From positions 90,370 through 154,369 of the IMG/VR virus record IMGVR_UViG_3300034104_003795: 64,000 nt of DNA; one strand, 5' to 3'. Every line of letters begins with the position of its first letter. The stretch's first letter is position 1. The notes beneath the pieces were generated by a model. It was not told where the DNA came from. It made no database searches and worked only from the letters and a program-made list of their open reading frames with translations. Shown here one piece after another: positions 29,726 through 37,973 of the stretch. The translations under genes and the position numbers were made by a program. The DNA is from a virus.

Positions 29726-29740
29726 AACTTCCTTTTAGAA

Positions 29741-29752
29741 ATAAGTATATTG
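29741..29752 (-). promoter_or_regulatory. TATACTTAT element (motif B)
   Basis: The minus strand reads ATATACTTAT, 16 bp before the APS kinase start and just after the bS21 stop. Confidence 0.35.
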
Positions 29753-29753
29753 A

Positions 29754-30020
29754 TTAAAAATTATTTGATTTTTTTGTCTTTCCGCTTAATGCAGATGATG
29801 GCAAAATTCCAGCAGCTATTTTATCCAATATAACATCTCTCTGGCTCCTTCTAATAGCTTTTTGCTTTTGTTCCCTTTTTTCAGTTGTAGGTTTTGTGTA
29901 TTCTTTTCGGTCTCTCAATTCCATAATGTGACCGGATTTGATTACCTTTCTTTTGAATTCCTTTAGAGCCTTATTGATATCCTGTTTTGTACAGTCTACT
30001 ATAACGATTGATACACCCAT
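29754..30020 (-). CDS. rpsU: Ribosomal protein bS21-like
   Basis: 88 aa. The N-terminal half follows bS21: INKALKEFKRKVIKSG, then ELRDRKEYTKPTTEKREQKQ with the Y-x-KPTTE-x-R block, then a basic helix. The C-terminal ~20 residues are phage-specific. bS21 sits at the mRNA exit near the anti-Shine-Dalgarno sequence of 16S rRNA. In Bacteroidota, host bS21 helps sequester that sequence, and large phages often encode their own. It could shift ribosomes towards phage messages. Confidence 0.9.
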   Translation of the reverse strand: MGVSIVIVDCTKQDINKALKEFKRKVIKSGHIMELRDRKEYTKPTTEKREQKQKAIRRSQRDVILDKIAAGILPSSALSGKTKKSNNF

Positions 30021-30021
30021 A

Positions 30022-30738
30022 TTATGAATTTTTTAGTTGTTGTAATGCGTCTTTATACAATAAACTATCTTTACTATGTGAAAGTGCAGAAGCTAATTTT
30101 ATTTTTTTGTTTGTTGAGGGATTAAGTATAGTTTTATTTAAGATATTTTTTTTTTCTTCAGGTGATTTTTTAAAAAAATCATGCCAAATTTTAGATGAAT
30201 ATCCGTATTCTTTAATTGGATTTATAGACTCGTTTGTTTTAATATGTTGTATTTTTTGTTTTACATTTGGATATGCTTTAAGTCTTTTTCTAACCGCTTC
30301 TACATTTTTAAGAGAATCATCTACAAAGAATACATCATCGTATCCTTCATCTTTTACTTTTGCTTCTATCCAATCTGCTTTCTTTTCTGGGTTAGCATCA
30401 CCCAATGCAACTACATACAAATTACGAATTCCCAAATCTTTGATAAATTTATGAATTGGTTTATATGCAGAACGTGCAGTTAAAATATAAATTGTTCTAC
30501 CACTATTAGATGCTGACATTCTTTTCAGTAATTCAACATATCCTTTGATTAATTTAGGTTGATTTATTTTTTGAAAATCAGAATAATCAAAAACATCACC
30601 AGGTTTTTCAGTATAAACCGCATATTCACCGGGAGTTAGTGTTGATTTTTTTCCGTCTTTATGAGTTACATATATAAAAGAAGTTGTTTTGACAAGTGTA
30701 TCGTCAAAATCAAATACTCTTAATTTTTTATTTTCCAT
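30022..30738 (-). CDS. HAD-family phosphatase with a C-terminal motif domain
   Basis: 238 aa from ATG at 30738; an in-frame ATG at 30762 is possible. LRVFDFDDTLVKT holds the DxD motif, TIYILTARS (~85-93) motif II, and DVFFVDDSLKN the acidic motif IV, as in phage polynucleotide phosphatase-like HAD proteins. The C-terminal ~40 residues (ILNKTILNPSTNKKIKLASAL) are closely related to the C-terminus of the unrelated protein at 2704-3429. It starts 22 bp after the upstream stop. Confidence 0.75.
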   Translation of the reverse strand: MENKKLRVFDFDDTLVKTTSFIYVTHKDGKKSTLTPGEYAVYTEKPGDVFDYSDFQKINQPKLIKGYVELLKRMSASNSGRTIYILTARSAYKPIHKFIKDLGIRNLYVVALGDANPEKKADWIEAKVKDEGYDDVFFVDDSLKNVEAVRKRLKAYPNVKQKIQHIKTNESINPIKEYGYSSKIWHDFFKKSPEEKKNILNKTILNPSTNKKIKLASALSHSKDSLLYKDALQQLKNS

Positions 30739-30761
30739 AAATAATGTTCTTGATATTGGCA

Positions 30762-31076
30762 TTATCCGTTAAGTTGTCTTTTAGCCTTTGGAAGTGCTTT
30801 TTCCAATTTATCGTTTTCTCTAGTTAGATACTCAACTTTTACAGTCAATTCTGCAACTTTTGCTGTCATATCTATAATCATCTTACGCATTTCATCTTTC
30901 TCCTTTGATGATGCTACTAAAAGGGCTTCTAATTTAGAAATTCTATCTCTACAATCGTGTCTGATAAATTCCTCATCTCTTTCTTTTCTGATTGATTTCT
31001 TCTCATAGAAACGAAATGCTGCTGCACTACCCAATACCGTAATGGCCGTAATAAGTACTGAATATATATTTTCCAT
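30762..31076 (-). CDS. Membrane-anchored coiled-coil protein
   Basis: 104 aa from ATG at 31076, just past the upstream stop. A TM helix (~4-20) is followed by a charged coiled coil (~25-100) with regular Leu/Met heptads. The layout resembles i-spanins or inner-membrane tethers, but there is no defining motif. Confidence 0.55.
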   Translation of the reverse strand: MENIYSVLITAITVLGSAAAFRFYEKKSIRKERDEEFIRHDCRDRISKLEALLVASSKEKDEMRKMIIDMTAKVAELTVKVEYLTRENDKLEKALPKAKRQLNG

Positions 31077-31077
31077 A

Positions 31078-31407
31078 TTAGATTTCTTTTTGTGGTTCTT
31101 CTTCGGTTTGAGGTAACGCTGCTGCAACTCTTTCATTTCCCTTCTTATCAAAGTATTCTTTTACATACTTCAATTTCTTTTCCACATCAAGTATTTCATG
31201 ATAGTCCATATCCATAAGGTCATTTAGAATCATACCTCTATTTGCATTTTTATTAGCGGATACTACAATTGCCACTTGCTTTTTTGTTGAAGGAGTACCT
31301 TTATCATAATATTTCATAATAGCTTTAAGATGCATATCATTCTTACCCATCTCCTTTATGAAATTTTCTCTTACGATTTTTCTAATTGTATCTTTAATGT
31401 TTGCCAT
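31078..31407 (-). CDS. Hypothetical helical protein, 109 aa
   Basis: Starts MANIKDTIRKIVRENFIKEM, a pattern common to many phage structural or assembly proteins of unknown role. It has an all-alpha prediction and an acidic C-terminus. A motif-B element lies about 20 bp upstream. Function unknown. Confidence 0.55.
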   Translation of the reverse strand: MANIKDTIRKIVRENFIKEMGKNDMHLKAIMKYYDKGTPSTKKQVAIVVSANKNANRGMILNDLMDMDYHEILDVEKKLKYVKEYFDKKGNERVAAALPQTEEEPQKEI

Positions 31408-31424
31408 TTTTACCTAAAATTATA

Positions 31425-31439
31425 GATATAAATATACTT
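31425..31439 (-). promoter_or_regulatory. TATATTTATA element (motif B variant)
   Basis: The minus strand reads AAGTATATTTATATC between the glycosyltransferase stop at 31449 and the start at 31407, about 20 bp before the ATG. Confidence 0.4.
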
Positions 31440-31448
31440 TTTAAAGAA

Positions 31449-32327
31449 TTACCCTAAATTCAATATCCTTTTTGCAAATACTAACAACTCGTCTCTACCT
31501 AGAGCAAACGCCTTATCATAAAACTCTTTCTTCTTATCAATTCTTACAATCTTGTCTATAAAAGAAGGTTTATTATTAATATAGTCTTCGGTTATGTATA
31601 TACCATCAAGAAGAACCTGAACTATCTCATGCCCATATTTACGTGCAACATCAGTACAATTCATAGCGTATGTATCTTCTGGACCATAACCACCAAATGA
31701 ATCAGGAATTCCTGTGAAATTCCAAAAACTTCTTGAATATAAAGTATGCATACCACATCCAAATTTTGCAGATGGAACAATTCTAACCGATATATCACTT
31801 ACATCCTGTGTATATGCATTTTTTACAGCATCTTCACTATGTGCATATCCTAATCCTGTATTTAATAAATTTTTATGCACAATTACATCCCAACTATCAT
31901 CCCACCAACGAGGAATGGATGGTGATACTATATACATATTATTTAACTGATATGATAAATTTAATTGGTGTTTCAATAAATGTTCATGTAAAAGTATATC
32001 CGCATCGCAGAATATAAATTGGTCATAATATAATTTGATACTTTCTCTTTTTTGTTGAGTAGTTCCCCACAATGAATTATCGGTGATTATTTCATTTATA
32101 TTTTTTATACCATCAAATAGTGTATTAAATTTTTCAATAAAATAATCTTGTTTTAATTCACTAGCTTCCCAATCAGTTAATTCTGGATTTAAATTAAGAC
32201 TAACTTTCATTGTAAAGTTGTCATTTGCATCTAAATAAGAAAGAGCCTTACGATATTGTACCATAAACCTTTCAAGCATTTCAATTTCATGTGGCATCAC
32301 ATGCATACAAAATAAAGTAGTCTTCAT
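31449..32327 (-). CDS. Glycosyltransferase (GT-A-like)
   Basis: 292 aa. FIFCDADILLHE (~105-116) supplies the metal-binding DxD, and a GGYGPEDTYAMN acidic motif (~218-229) fits the second active-site region, as in chondroitin-polymerase/GT-A-like enzymes. It is the last gene of the large glycan operon and starts one base before the next gene's stop. Donor and acceptor unknown. Confidence 0.75.
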   Translation of the reverse strand: MKTTLFCMHVMPHEIEMLERFMVQYRKALSYLDANDNFTMKVSLNLNPELTDWEASELKQDYFIEKFNTLFDGIKNINEIITDNSLWGTTQQKRESIKLYYDQFIFCDADILLHEHLLKHQLNLSYQLNNMYIVSPSIPRWWDDSWDVIVHKNLLNTGLGYAHSEDAVKNAYTQDVSDISVRIVPSAKFGCGMHTLYSRSFWNFTGIPDSFGGYGPEDTYAMNCTDVARKYGHEIVQVLLDGIYITEDYINNKPSFIDKIVRIDKKKEFYDKAFALGRDELLVFAKRILNLG

Positions 32328-33487
32328 TAGATATTATATTTTATTAGTTCGGTTTCCATATGATAAATTCTATTTACTTTAAATTTGAAAATACCAAACT
32401 GATATTCTCCTTTTTCTAATTGATTATCATCTAAAATTAAACTCAAATCAACTATAAAATTTATTGCTTCTTGTGTAATTTGATTTATATCAAATTCAAT
32501 TTCAATATCACTTTCAGTTGCGTTATTTATTTTATCAATCAATGGTACAATACATCCATCTTGTTGTTTTGAGATGAACTCATTTATTTTTTCTTGCGAT
32601 AAATCTGTTTTGATATTTGAACACCAAGGTTCTAAAAAATCCAATGCTTCTATTTTTGTGTTTTTTATGTTAAAACATATATCGTATTTATGTGGTATAA
32701 TCGGATGTTGGTATTCATCGTTTTTAACAAAATGTCCCCATTTTCTAATATAGTTTTTAAATGCACTATTTTTCATTTTATGAAATGCTTCATCTTTGGT
32801 TACCTGTTCAATTCCATCTTGAAATTGTCCACCTCTACATGTCAAATGATATACCAATGCTTCCCACGTTTGAATTATCTCATAACCATTTAAAATAAAA
32901 CGATTAAATATATCAGAATCTTCGTGATAAGAATGAAATCTCTCATCATGCATACCAATTGAGGTAATATCTTCTTTATATATTGCCCAAGGTGCAAATA
33001 TTCCTTTAGTTGTTTTTCCTTCATACACATATCTCATCTCATAAACAAACTTATCAAATTCTGCTTTTTTGAAATCTTCTGGATACATACCAAAATCTTC
33101 TACAATCTTTTCTAATCCCTTTGGATGTAGTGGTGGTTCTATACGAGTACCACTAACTACCGAAAGTGGTTTTAGATGTTTTAATATAGCATCATCAAAC
33201 CACTGCCCCATGTACATATCGGCATGAAACATACATACTATTGGTGTAGTTGCTGCTTCAATACATCTATTGTATCCATACGCAATTCCCTTCGGTGTAT
33301 CGGTATCATTAACCAAATACTTTATACGATTTTCATCTAACCATTCTTTTGTACCATCGTTATCCGCATCCACATATACTATAATTTCGTTTTGATGTAA
33401 ACTATTTGCTTTAATAGATTGAATACTATTTTTAAGATAACGAAGATTGTTTTTAGATGGTATGCAAAATGTAATTTTTCTATTCAT
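32327..33487 (-). CDS. GT2-family glycosyltransferase
   Basis: 386 aa. The N-terminal ITFCIPSKNNLRYLKNSIQS is the GT2 nucleotide-binding start, followed by VYVDADNDGT, MFHADMYMG (DxD-like) and HSYHEDSDIF (ED catalytic pair, ~195). The C-terminal ~120 residues are an extra alpha/beta region without a named domain. It overlaps its neighbours by single bases, so it is translated in a coupled series. Confidence 0.8.
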   Translation of the reverse strand: MNRKITFCIPSKNNLRYLKNSIQSIKANSLHQNEIIVYVDADNDGTKEWLDENRIKYLVNDTDTPKGIAYGYNRCIEAATTPIVCMFHADMYMGQWFDDAILKHLKPLSVVSGTRIEPPLHPKGLEKIVEDFGMYPEDFKKAEFDKFVYEMRYVYEGKTTKGIFAPWAIYKEDITSIGMHDERFHSYHEDSDIFNRFILNGYEIIQTWEALVYHLTCRGGQFQDGIEQVTKDEAFHKMKNSAFKNYIRKWGHFVKNDEYQHPIIPHKYDICFNIKNTKIEALDFLEPWCSNIKTDLSQEKINEFISKQQDGCIVPLIDKINNATESDIEIEFDINQITQEAINFIVDLSLILDDNQLEKGEYQFGIFKFKVNRIYHMETELIKYNI

Positions 33488-34179
33488 TATTTATTTTTTA
33501 AAAAAAGACAATCACCCCACTCTTTACCAGTATCATGATACTCTTTAAGTTCAAATCCATGTGGTTTTAAAAATTCAATCAATTGTTCTCTAGTACAAGA
33601 ACCTTCAAATCTTATTTTATCCTGTGTTTCTAACATAATACAATCTAAATGCTTTAATACTTCGGTAGCTCCACTTAAAACAATCAACTCAGCACCTTCA
33701 ACATCCATATTTAAGAAATTGTAAGTATTTTTATTTTCAACCAATTTATCTAATGTAATGGTTGGTACTTCAATTTCAGCAATATGTTCATACGGTACCC
33801 AAGATGAATCTCTACCCCACTCATTGATTTTAAAAATAGAATCAGTACCACCATCGTAGTTACTCAAATTAAAAGTAATAACACCATCTTCTTTATCGCT
33901 AACTGCGTAGTTATATGCTTTGTATCCTTTTAGAATTTGGGCTTCACTATCGTTAAAATAAGAATATGTAAGTGGTGAACACCAAGTAACATATCTACCG
34001 GTATTTAATGATTCGCTTAAATTGCTGAATCTAAATGGATTTGCTTCAACGAGTATCACATCTTTTATACCAGCTTTTACATAAGCTAACGTTTCACCGC
34101 CTTCATGTGCCCCAACGTGTAGAACACCATTTATTTTAATATTGTATTTTTCTAACAATTGGTTAAAATCTAACATCAT
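33487..34179 (-). CDS. FkbM-family methyltransferase
   Basis: 230 aa. VLHVGAHEGGETLAY (~19-33) is the AdoMet-binding motif I in the FkbM form, VEANPF is motif II, and LNMDVEGAELIVLSG (~155-169) the FkbM signature. These enzymes O-methylate sugars or other hydroxyls. In this cluster it probably caps or decorates the glycan. Confidence 0.88.
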   Translation of the reverse strand: MMLDFNQLLEKYNIKINGVLHVGAHEGGETLAYVKAGIKDVILVEANPFRFSNLSESLNTGRYVTWCSPLTYSYFNDSEAQILKGYKAYNYAVSDKEDGVITFNLSNYDGGTDSIFKINEWGRDSSWVPYEHIAEIEVPTITLDKLVENKNTYNFLNMDVEGAELIVLSGATEVLKHLDCIMLETQDKIRFEGSCTREQLIEFLKPHGFELKEYHDTGKEWGDCLFLKNK

Positions 34180-34190
34180 AGTTTATAAGT

Positions 34191-35567
34191 TTATTTATTG
34201 TAATTTTCTAGGTAATATTTTAAATCTTCAGGTGTACCTAATCCCCACATTTTTTCAATATTGAATGTTTTTATTTTTTTACCATCACCAATTGCTTCAT
34301 TGAAAACAGGACAAACATAGAATTCATTATTTACTCTTATATTTTTATTAATCATTTGTTCTGCATACTTTACATAATCAGAACCTTTAGCCCAATAGTA
34401 AACACCAACAGTTGCTATATCTGAAATTGGATTCTTCTCTTGTACTTCGGTTACATAACCATACTCATCCACTTTAGCAAATGACCATTTAGGATGAGTT
34501 GAATGAAATGAAAGGATACCACCATCAACTTTTTGTTCAATCATCTTATACATAAACTCATTTGAATCCCACTCTATAAATTGGTCAGAGTTTGCCATCA
34601 ATAAAGGTGCATCGGAATCAATCAATTCTTTTGCCAATAGAGTAGTACATGCTGCACCTTCTGTCAATCCATCAACTTCCACAATCTTACAATTAGGCGT
34701 AATTAAGTTTAAAAGGGTATCCAAGTTATACTTCTCTCTATGTGATTTCTGAACTACATAGATAAATGTAGCATCTATGTTTAGGTTATCAACTACAACC
34801 TGAATCATTGGTTTACCTTCCACATCAATTAGTGGTTTAGGGAACGTATATCCGGCTTGTTGAAATCTAGTTCCTGCACCTGCCATTGGGATAAGTACGT
34901 TCATCTTACCACCTTGCCATTTTGGTTTACTCATAACTTTCTTTTCGTTTAATTTGTTTACTATTTTTTCTAATGTCAAATCATGTGGATTATCTACTCT
35001 CAAAACATTTGCTCTACTTCTACTCGCAGCTAACAAACCGGGTGGTGAATCTTCTACAATTAACGTTTCTTCTGGTAATACACCCATCATACTCATAGCC
35101 TTCCAATACATTTCAGGATGTGGTTTAGAGTTCTTTACATCCTCATTAGAAAGGATTAAATCCATATACTCAATAAGTCCTATCTTTGATAACATAACCA
35201 ATACAGACCTTCTAATTGAATTTGAAGCACATGCTAATTGATAACCTCTATCTCTCAACTCTTTGAATACCGAAACCAATACATGATTAGTTTGTAATTG
35301 GGATATTGCCTCAATAGTTAAGTGTTGTTTTCTATACCAAATTTCATCATAGAAATCGGTATGTAACCCTTTATTTTTAGTAAGCATTTCAAGCTTTTGA
35401 GTTGTCTTTAATCCATCGTATATTGATAGATGTTCAGCTTCGGTAATTACATAAGAATTACCAGTTAGAATTTCGATTTCTCTCAATGCCTGGTTTAATG
35501 TATTGTAGTGTATTTCTTTTGCTTCAACTAGTACACCATCTAAGTCAAAGATAATTAATTTTGTCAT
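34191..35567 (-). CDS. Fused HAD phosphatase and sugar-phosphate nucleotidyltransferase
   Basis: 458 aa from ATG at 35567. N-terminal half: HAD hydrolase with IIFDLDGVLVEA, the SNS motif near 123 and VEDSPPGL (~170). C-terminal half: nucleotidyltransferase with NVLIPMAGAGTRF (the GxGxR signature, ~225), FPKPLIDVEGKPMI, MANSDQF and NEFYVCP. The C-terminal half is a paralog of the protein at 39465-40193. The fusion suggests dephosphorylation and nucleotide activation of one sugar or cyclitol substrate in sequence, as in heptose pathways (inference). Confidence 0.85.
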   Translation of the reverse strand: MTKLIIFDLDGVLVEAKEIHYNTLNQALREIEILTGNSYVITEAEHLSIYDGLKTTQKLEMLTKNKGLHTDFYDEIWYRKQHLTIEAISQLQTNHVLVSVFKELRDRGYQLACASNSIRRSVLVMLSKIGLIEYMDLILSNEDVKNSKPHPEMYWKAMSMMGVLPEETLIVEDSPPGLLAASRSRANVLRVDNPHDLTLEKIVNKLNEKKVMSKPKWQGGKMNVLIPMAGAGTRFQQAGYTFPKPLIDVEGKPMIQVVVDNLNIDATFIYVVQKSHREKYNLDTLLNLITPNCKIVEVDGLTEGAACTTLLAKELIDSDAPLLMANSDQFIEWDSNEFMYKMIEQKVDGGILSFHSTHPKWSFAKVDEYGYVTEVQEKNPISDIATVGVYYWAKGSDYVKYAEQMINKNIRVNNEFYVCPVFNEAIGDGKKIKTFNIEKMWGLGTPEDLKYYLENYNK

Positions 35568-35568
35568 A

Positions 35569-36264
35569 TTACCAAATTCCTCTATCAAACGGGTTTATAT
35601 TATATTCTTCAAAAATAGGATTTAATTCGGTTTGATATTCTGTTAAATTCCATTTACCTTTATTAATCGCAGTTGCTATGTATGGAAATACAAAACTATC
35701 ATAATGGAATATTCCTCTTTTTTTCTCAATACCATTCGTTGCTGAAAAATCTTTTTCATTCAACTTTATAGAATCTTCAAATTCATAAATTGTTAATTCT
35801 AAATGATTTTCTATTAACTCCTTAAATGTTTTAGTTTTAATAATAGTTGGTTGTATTGAAAATTTAGATAAATCATTTTGAACCAAAGTATCTTCAAATT
35901 CCGATTTTGTTCCACCCGAACCAGCATATAATAATTTTATACTATTAGCTTTATCGGTTAAAATATATTCATAATATTTTTCTAAATATACGTGAAGTGG
36001 ATTGGAATATAAAATCATATCTTCGTGAAAAAATAATATCACATCTTCATTTATTTTATCCAAACATTCTAAAATACGATTTGTATATTTTTTAGAATCA
36101 TCATATGTGATTTGTAAGCAATTTTCTGGAAGTGCCTTATCAATTTCATTAACACATACATAGAGTTTATAATCAGGCATAAATTTATTTAATTGCCCAA
36201 AAAAAGATGGCCATACATCTTTCATATCCGTATGCGTGTATATTACTAACGGTAGTTTATTCAT
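35569..36264 (-). CDS. Probable glycosyltransferase-like protein
   Basis: 231 aa from ATG at 36264; the longer frame to 36360 overlaps the upstream gene with unlikely sequence. LPLVIYTHTDMKDVWPSFFGQ opens a Rossmann-like fold, and VILFFHEDMILYSN (~66) could be the acidic metal site. It resembles unnamed glycosyltransferase-like proteins of polysaccharide clusters. Assignment rests on context plus these motifs. Confidence 0.55.
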   Translation of the reverse strand: MNKLPLVIYTHTDMKDVWPSFFGQLNKFMPDYKLYVCVNEIDKALPENCLQITYDDSKKYTNRILECLDKINEDVILFFHEDMILYSNPLHVYLEKYYEYILTDKANSIKLLYAGSGGTKSEFEDTLVQNDLSKFSIQPTIIKTKTFKELIENHLELTIYEFEDSIKLNEKDFSATNGIEKKRGIFHYDSFVFPYIATAINKGKWNLTEYQTELNPIFEEYNINPFDRGIW

Positions 36265-36979
36265 AAAAATAAGATATTTCTTTTGAGTATTGAGAATATG
36301 GGTCCATGTAAGGTCTTGTTTTTCTACCATGTGTAAATTCATCAATAGAAGAACCAACATCTACATATTGGTTATTTGGATTAGCCCTATACATTTCATC
36401 TATTAGTATTTCAGAAACAGGACCCGCAGATACAAAAAATGTTTGATTCTCTAATTGGGATACATATTCAATTAGTTGTGTAATATAGTCCTCACCATAA
36501 TCTAACCAATATCTTATACAATCATCTGGAAATGGAAATATTTCATTTACTTTAAATGGAAAATTTTCTTTCCTAGCTCTATGATTACATATAACATATA
36601 CACTCTTATCTAATGTTTTATAAAACTCATACATCTTTTGATAATTTGAATTTATCCAAAGATTTGCAAAAGTTTTATTTGAGTTTTGAATTCTATCTGA
36701 TAAGAAAGTATAATCATCAATACTATCCGAATGAGCTGATATTGCATAATGGTAATTGGTTTCGGTATGTTCCAATGATTTTAATAAACCTTCACCAACT
36801 TTATTTAATCCAATTGGAGTAGTCCATCTATCAACTGCAAATGCTTGTGAATTAGTACCAATTGCATTACCTTTCATCAAACCAACTTCACCGTCAGCAT
36901 ATCTTGCATAAGCAAAATTTGTATCCGATTTTATAAGATTGGTGTAGTATTCAAAATCTGTTTGAAATTTATTCTGCAT
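36257..36979 (-). CDS. GT-D-type glycosyltransferase-like protein (DUF1792-like)
   Basis: 240 aa. FAYARYADGEVGLMKG (~23-38) matches the R(F/Y)xDGE start of the GT-D (DUF1792) fold, and FFVSAGPVSEILIDEM with YVDVGSSIDEF (~180-215) its AGP...DVG C-terminal signature. These enzymes add hexoses to bacterial surface glycans. It is controlled by the wecB operon and also by an internal promoter at 37036-37067. Confidence 0.7.
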   Translation of the reverse strand: MQNKFQTDFEYYTNLIKSDTNFAYARYADGEVGLMKGNAIGTNSQAFAVDRWTTPIGLNKVGEGLLKSLEHTETNYHYAISAHSDSIDDYTFLSDRIQNSNKTFANLWINSNYQKMYEFYKTLDKSVYVICNHRARKENFPFKVNEIFPFPDDCIRYWLDYGEDYITQLIEYVSQLENQTFFVSAGPVSEILIDEMYRANPNNQYVDVGSSIDEFTHGRKTRPYMDPYSQYSKEISYFYE

Positions 36980-37973
36980 CTAATATCTTTTTAATTTTTT
37001 CCGCTGCTCTACCGTCTCCATATGGACAAGGTTTACAAATATACGAATTCTTTTCCAACTCACCAAATAATTCTTTAAGTTTAGTTGGTTCTTCGCACAT
37101 ATAAAGATGACCGGTTTTTATACCTTCAGGTCTTTCGGTTGTTTTTCTACACACAATTATTTTCTTATTAAAGAAAGAACCTTCTTCTTGCAATCCACCA
37201 CTATCGGTAACTACCAACTTACAATCTTTAAGAATATTAATCGTTTCATTGTGCGTTAAAGGTTCTACGATATTAATATTTGTTAGTAAATTCTTATGCT
37301 TTTGTACGTTTGGATTTGGATGAATCGGTAATACAAATTTGTATTGTGGATAATCAATTGCTAACTGATTAATTACATTAAACCATTCATCTAACCAATG
37401 ATGATTTTCTCTACGATGCATTGTTACTAGAATAGTATCACCATAACTACCTTTATCATACTTCATAAGATTATCCAATACAGTATTCCCAACTATATGG
37501 ATATCTCCTTTTACTCTTTCCGCATCTAAATTTTCAGCAGAAAGCTGTGTTGGTGCAAAATTAATATCTGCTAAACGAGCTATCATCTGTCTATATCCTT
37601 CTTCAGGATATGGGTTTTCTAAATCGTAACTCCTTAACCCAGCTTCCATATAATATATCTTAATACCTCTATGATAAGCTGCTAATGCACATGCAAAAGC
37701 GGAAGCCGTATCGCCTTGCACCAACACACCTCTAAATTTGTAATTTGGAAAATATTCCATACAACTAATCATAATAGAATCTAATCTAGTATAACGAAAG
37801 GATTCTTTTATATTAACTCTAAAATCAACTTTTACATCCGAAAGTAAATCTTCATGTTGACCTGTGAATAAAAGTTTATATTCTTTCTTATCCATAATAT
37901 CAATCAATGGTTTTACTTTCAACCATTCTGGTCTAGTACCAAAACATATTAATATTGGGTCTTTCTTATTCAT
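36969..37973 (-). CDS. wecB: UDP-N-acetylglucosamine 2-epimerase (WecB type)
   Basis: 334 aa. CFGTRPEWLKVKPLI (~10-24) is the family start; later GDTASAFACALAAYHRGI, EAGLRSYDLENPYPEEGYRQ (with the catalytic Glu and Arg) and TDSGGLQEEGSFFNKK complete the GT-B-like fold. It converts UDP-GlcNAc to UDP-ManNAc. The overlap with the RuBisCO-like gene (8 bp) links the two in one translation unit. Slightly shorter than the usual 370. Confidence 0.88.
   Translation of the reverse strand: MNKKDPILICFGTRPEWLKVKPLIDIMDKKEYKLLFTGQHEDLLSDVKVDFRVNIKESFRYTRLDSIMISCMEYFPNYKFRGVLVQGDTASAFACALAAYHRGIKIYYMEAGLRSYDLENPYPEEGYRQMIARLADINFAPTQLSAENLDAERVKGDIHIVGNTVLDNLMKYDKGSYGDTILVTMHRRENHHWLDEWFNVINQLAIDYPQYKFVLPIHPNPNVQKHKNLLTNINIVEPLTHNETINILKDCKLVVTDSGGLQEEGSFFNKKIIVCRKTTERPEGIKTGHLYMCEEPTKLKELFGELEKNSYICKPCPYGDGRAAEKIKKILDAE
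37036..37067 (-). promoter_or_regulatory. Internal Bacteroidota-type promoter within wecB
   Basis: TTTG (37067-37064), 20-nt spacer ending TTCG, TATATTTG (37043-37036), a perfect match to the window's consensus although inside a coding sequence. It would boost expression of the genes from 36979 leftwards. Confidence 0.55.
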
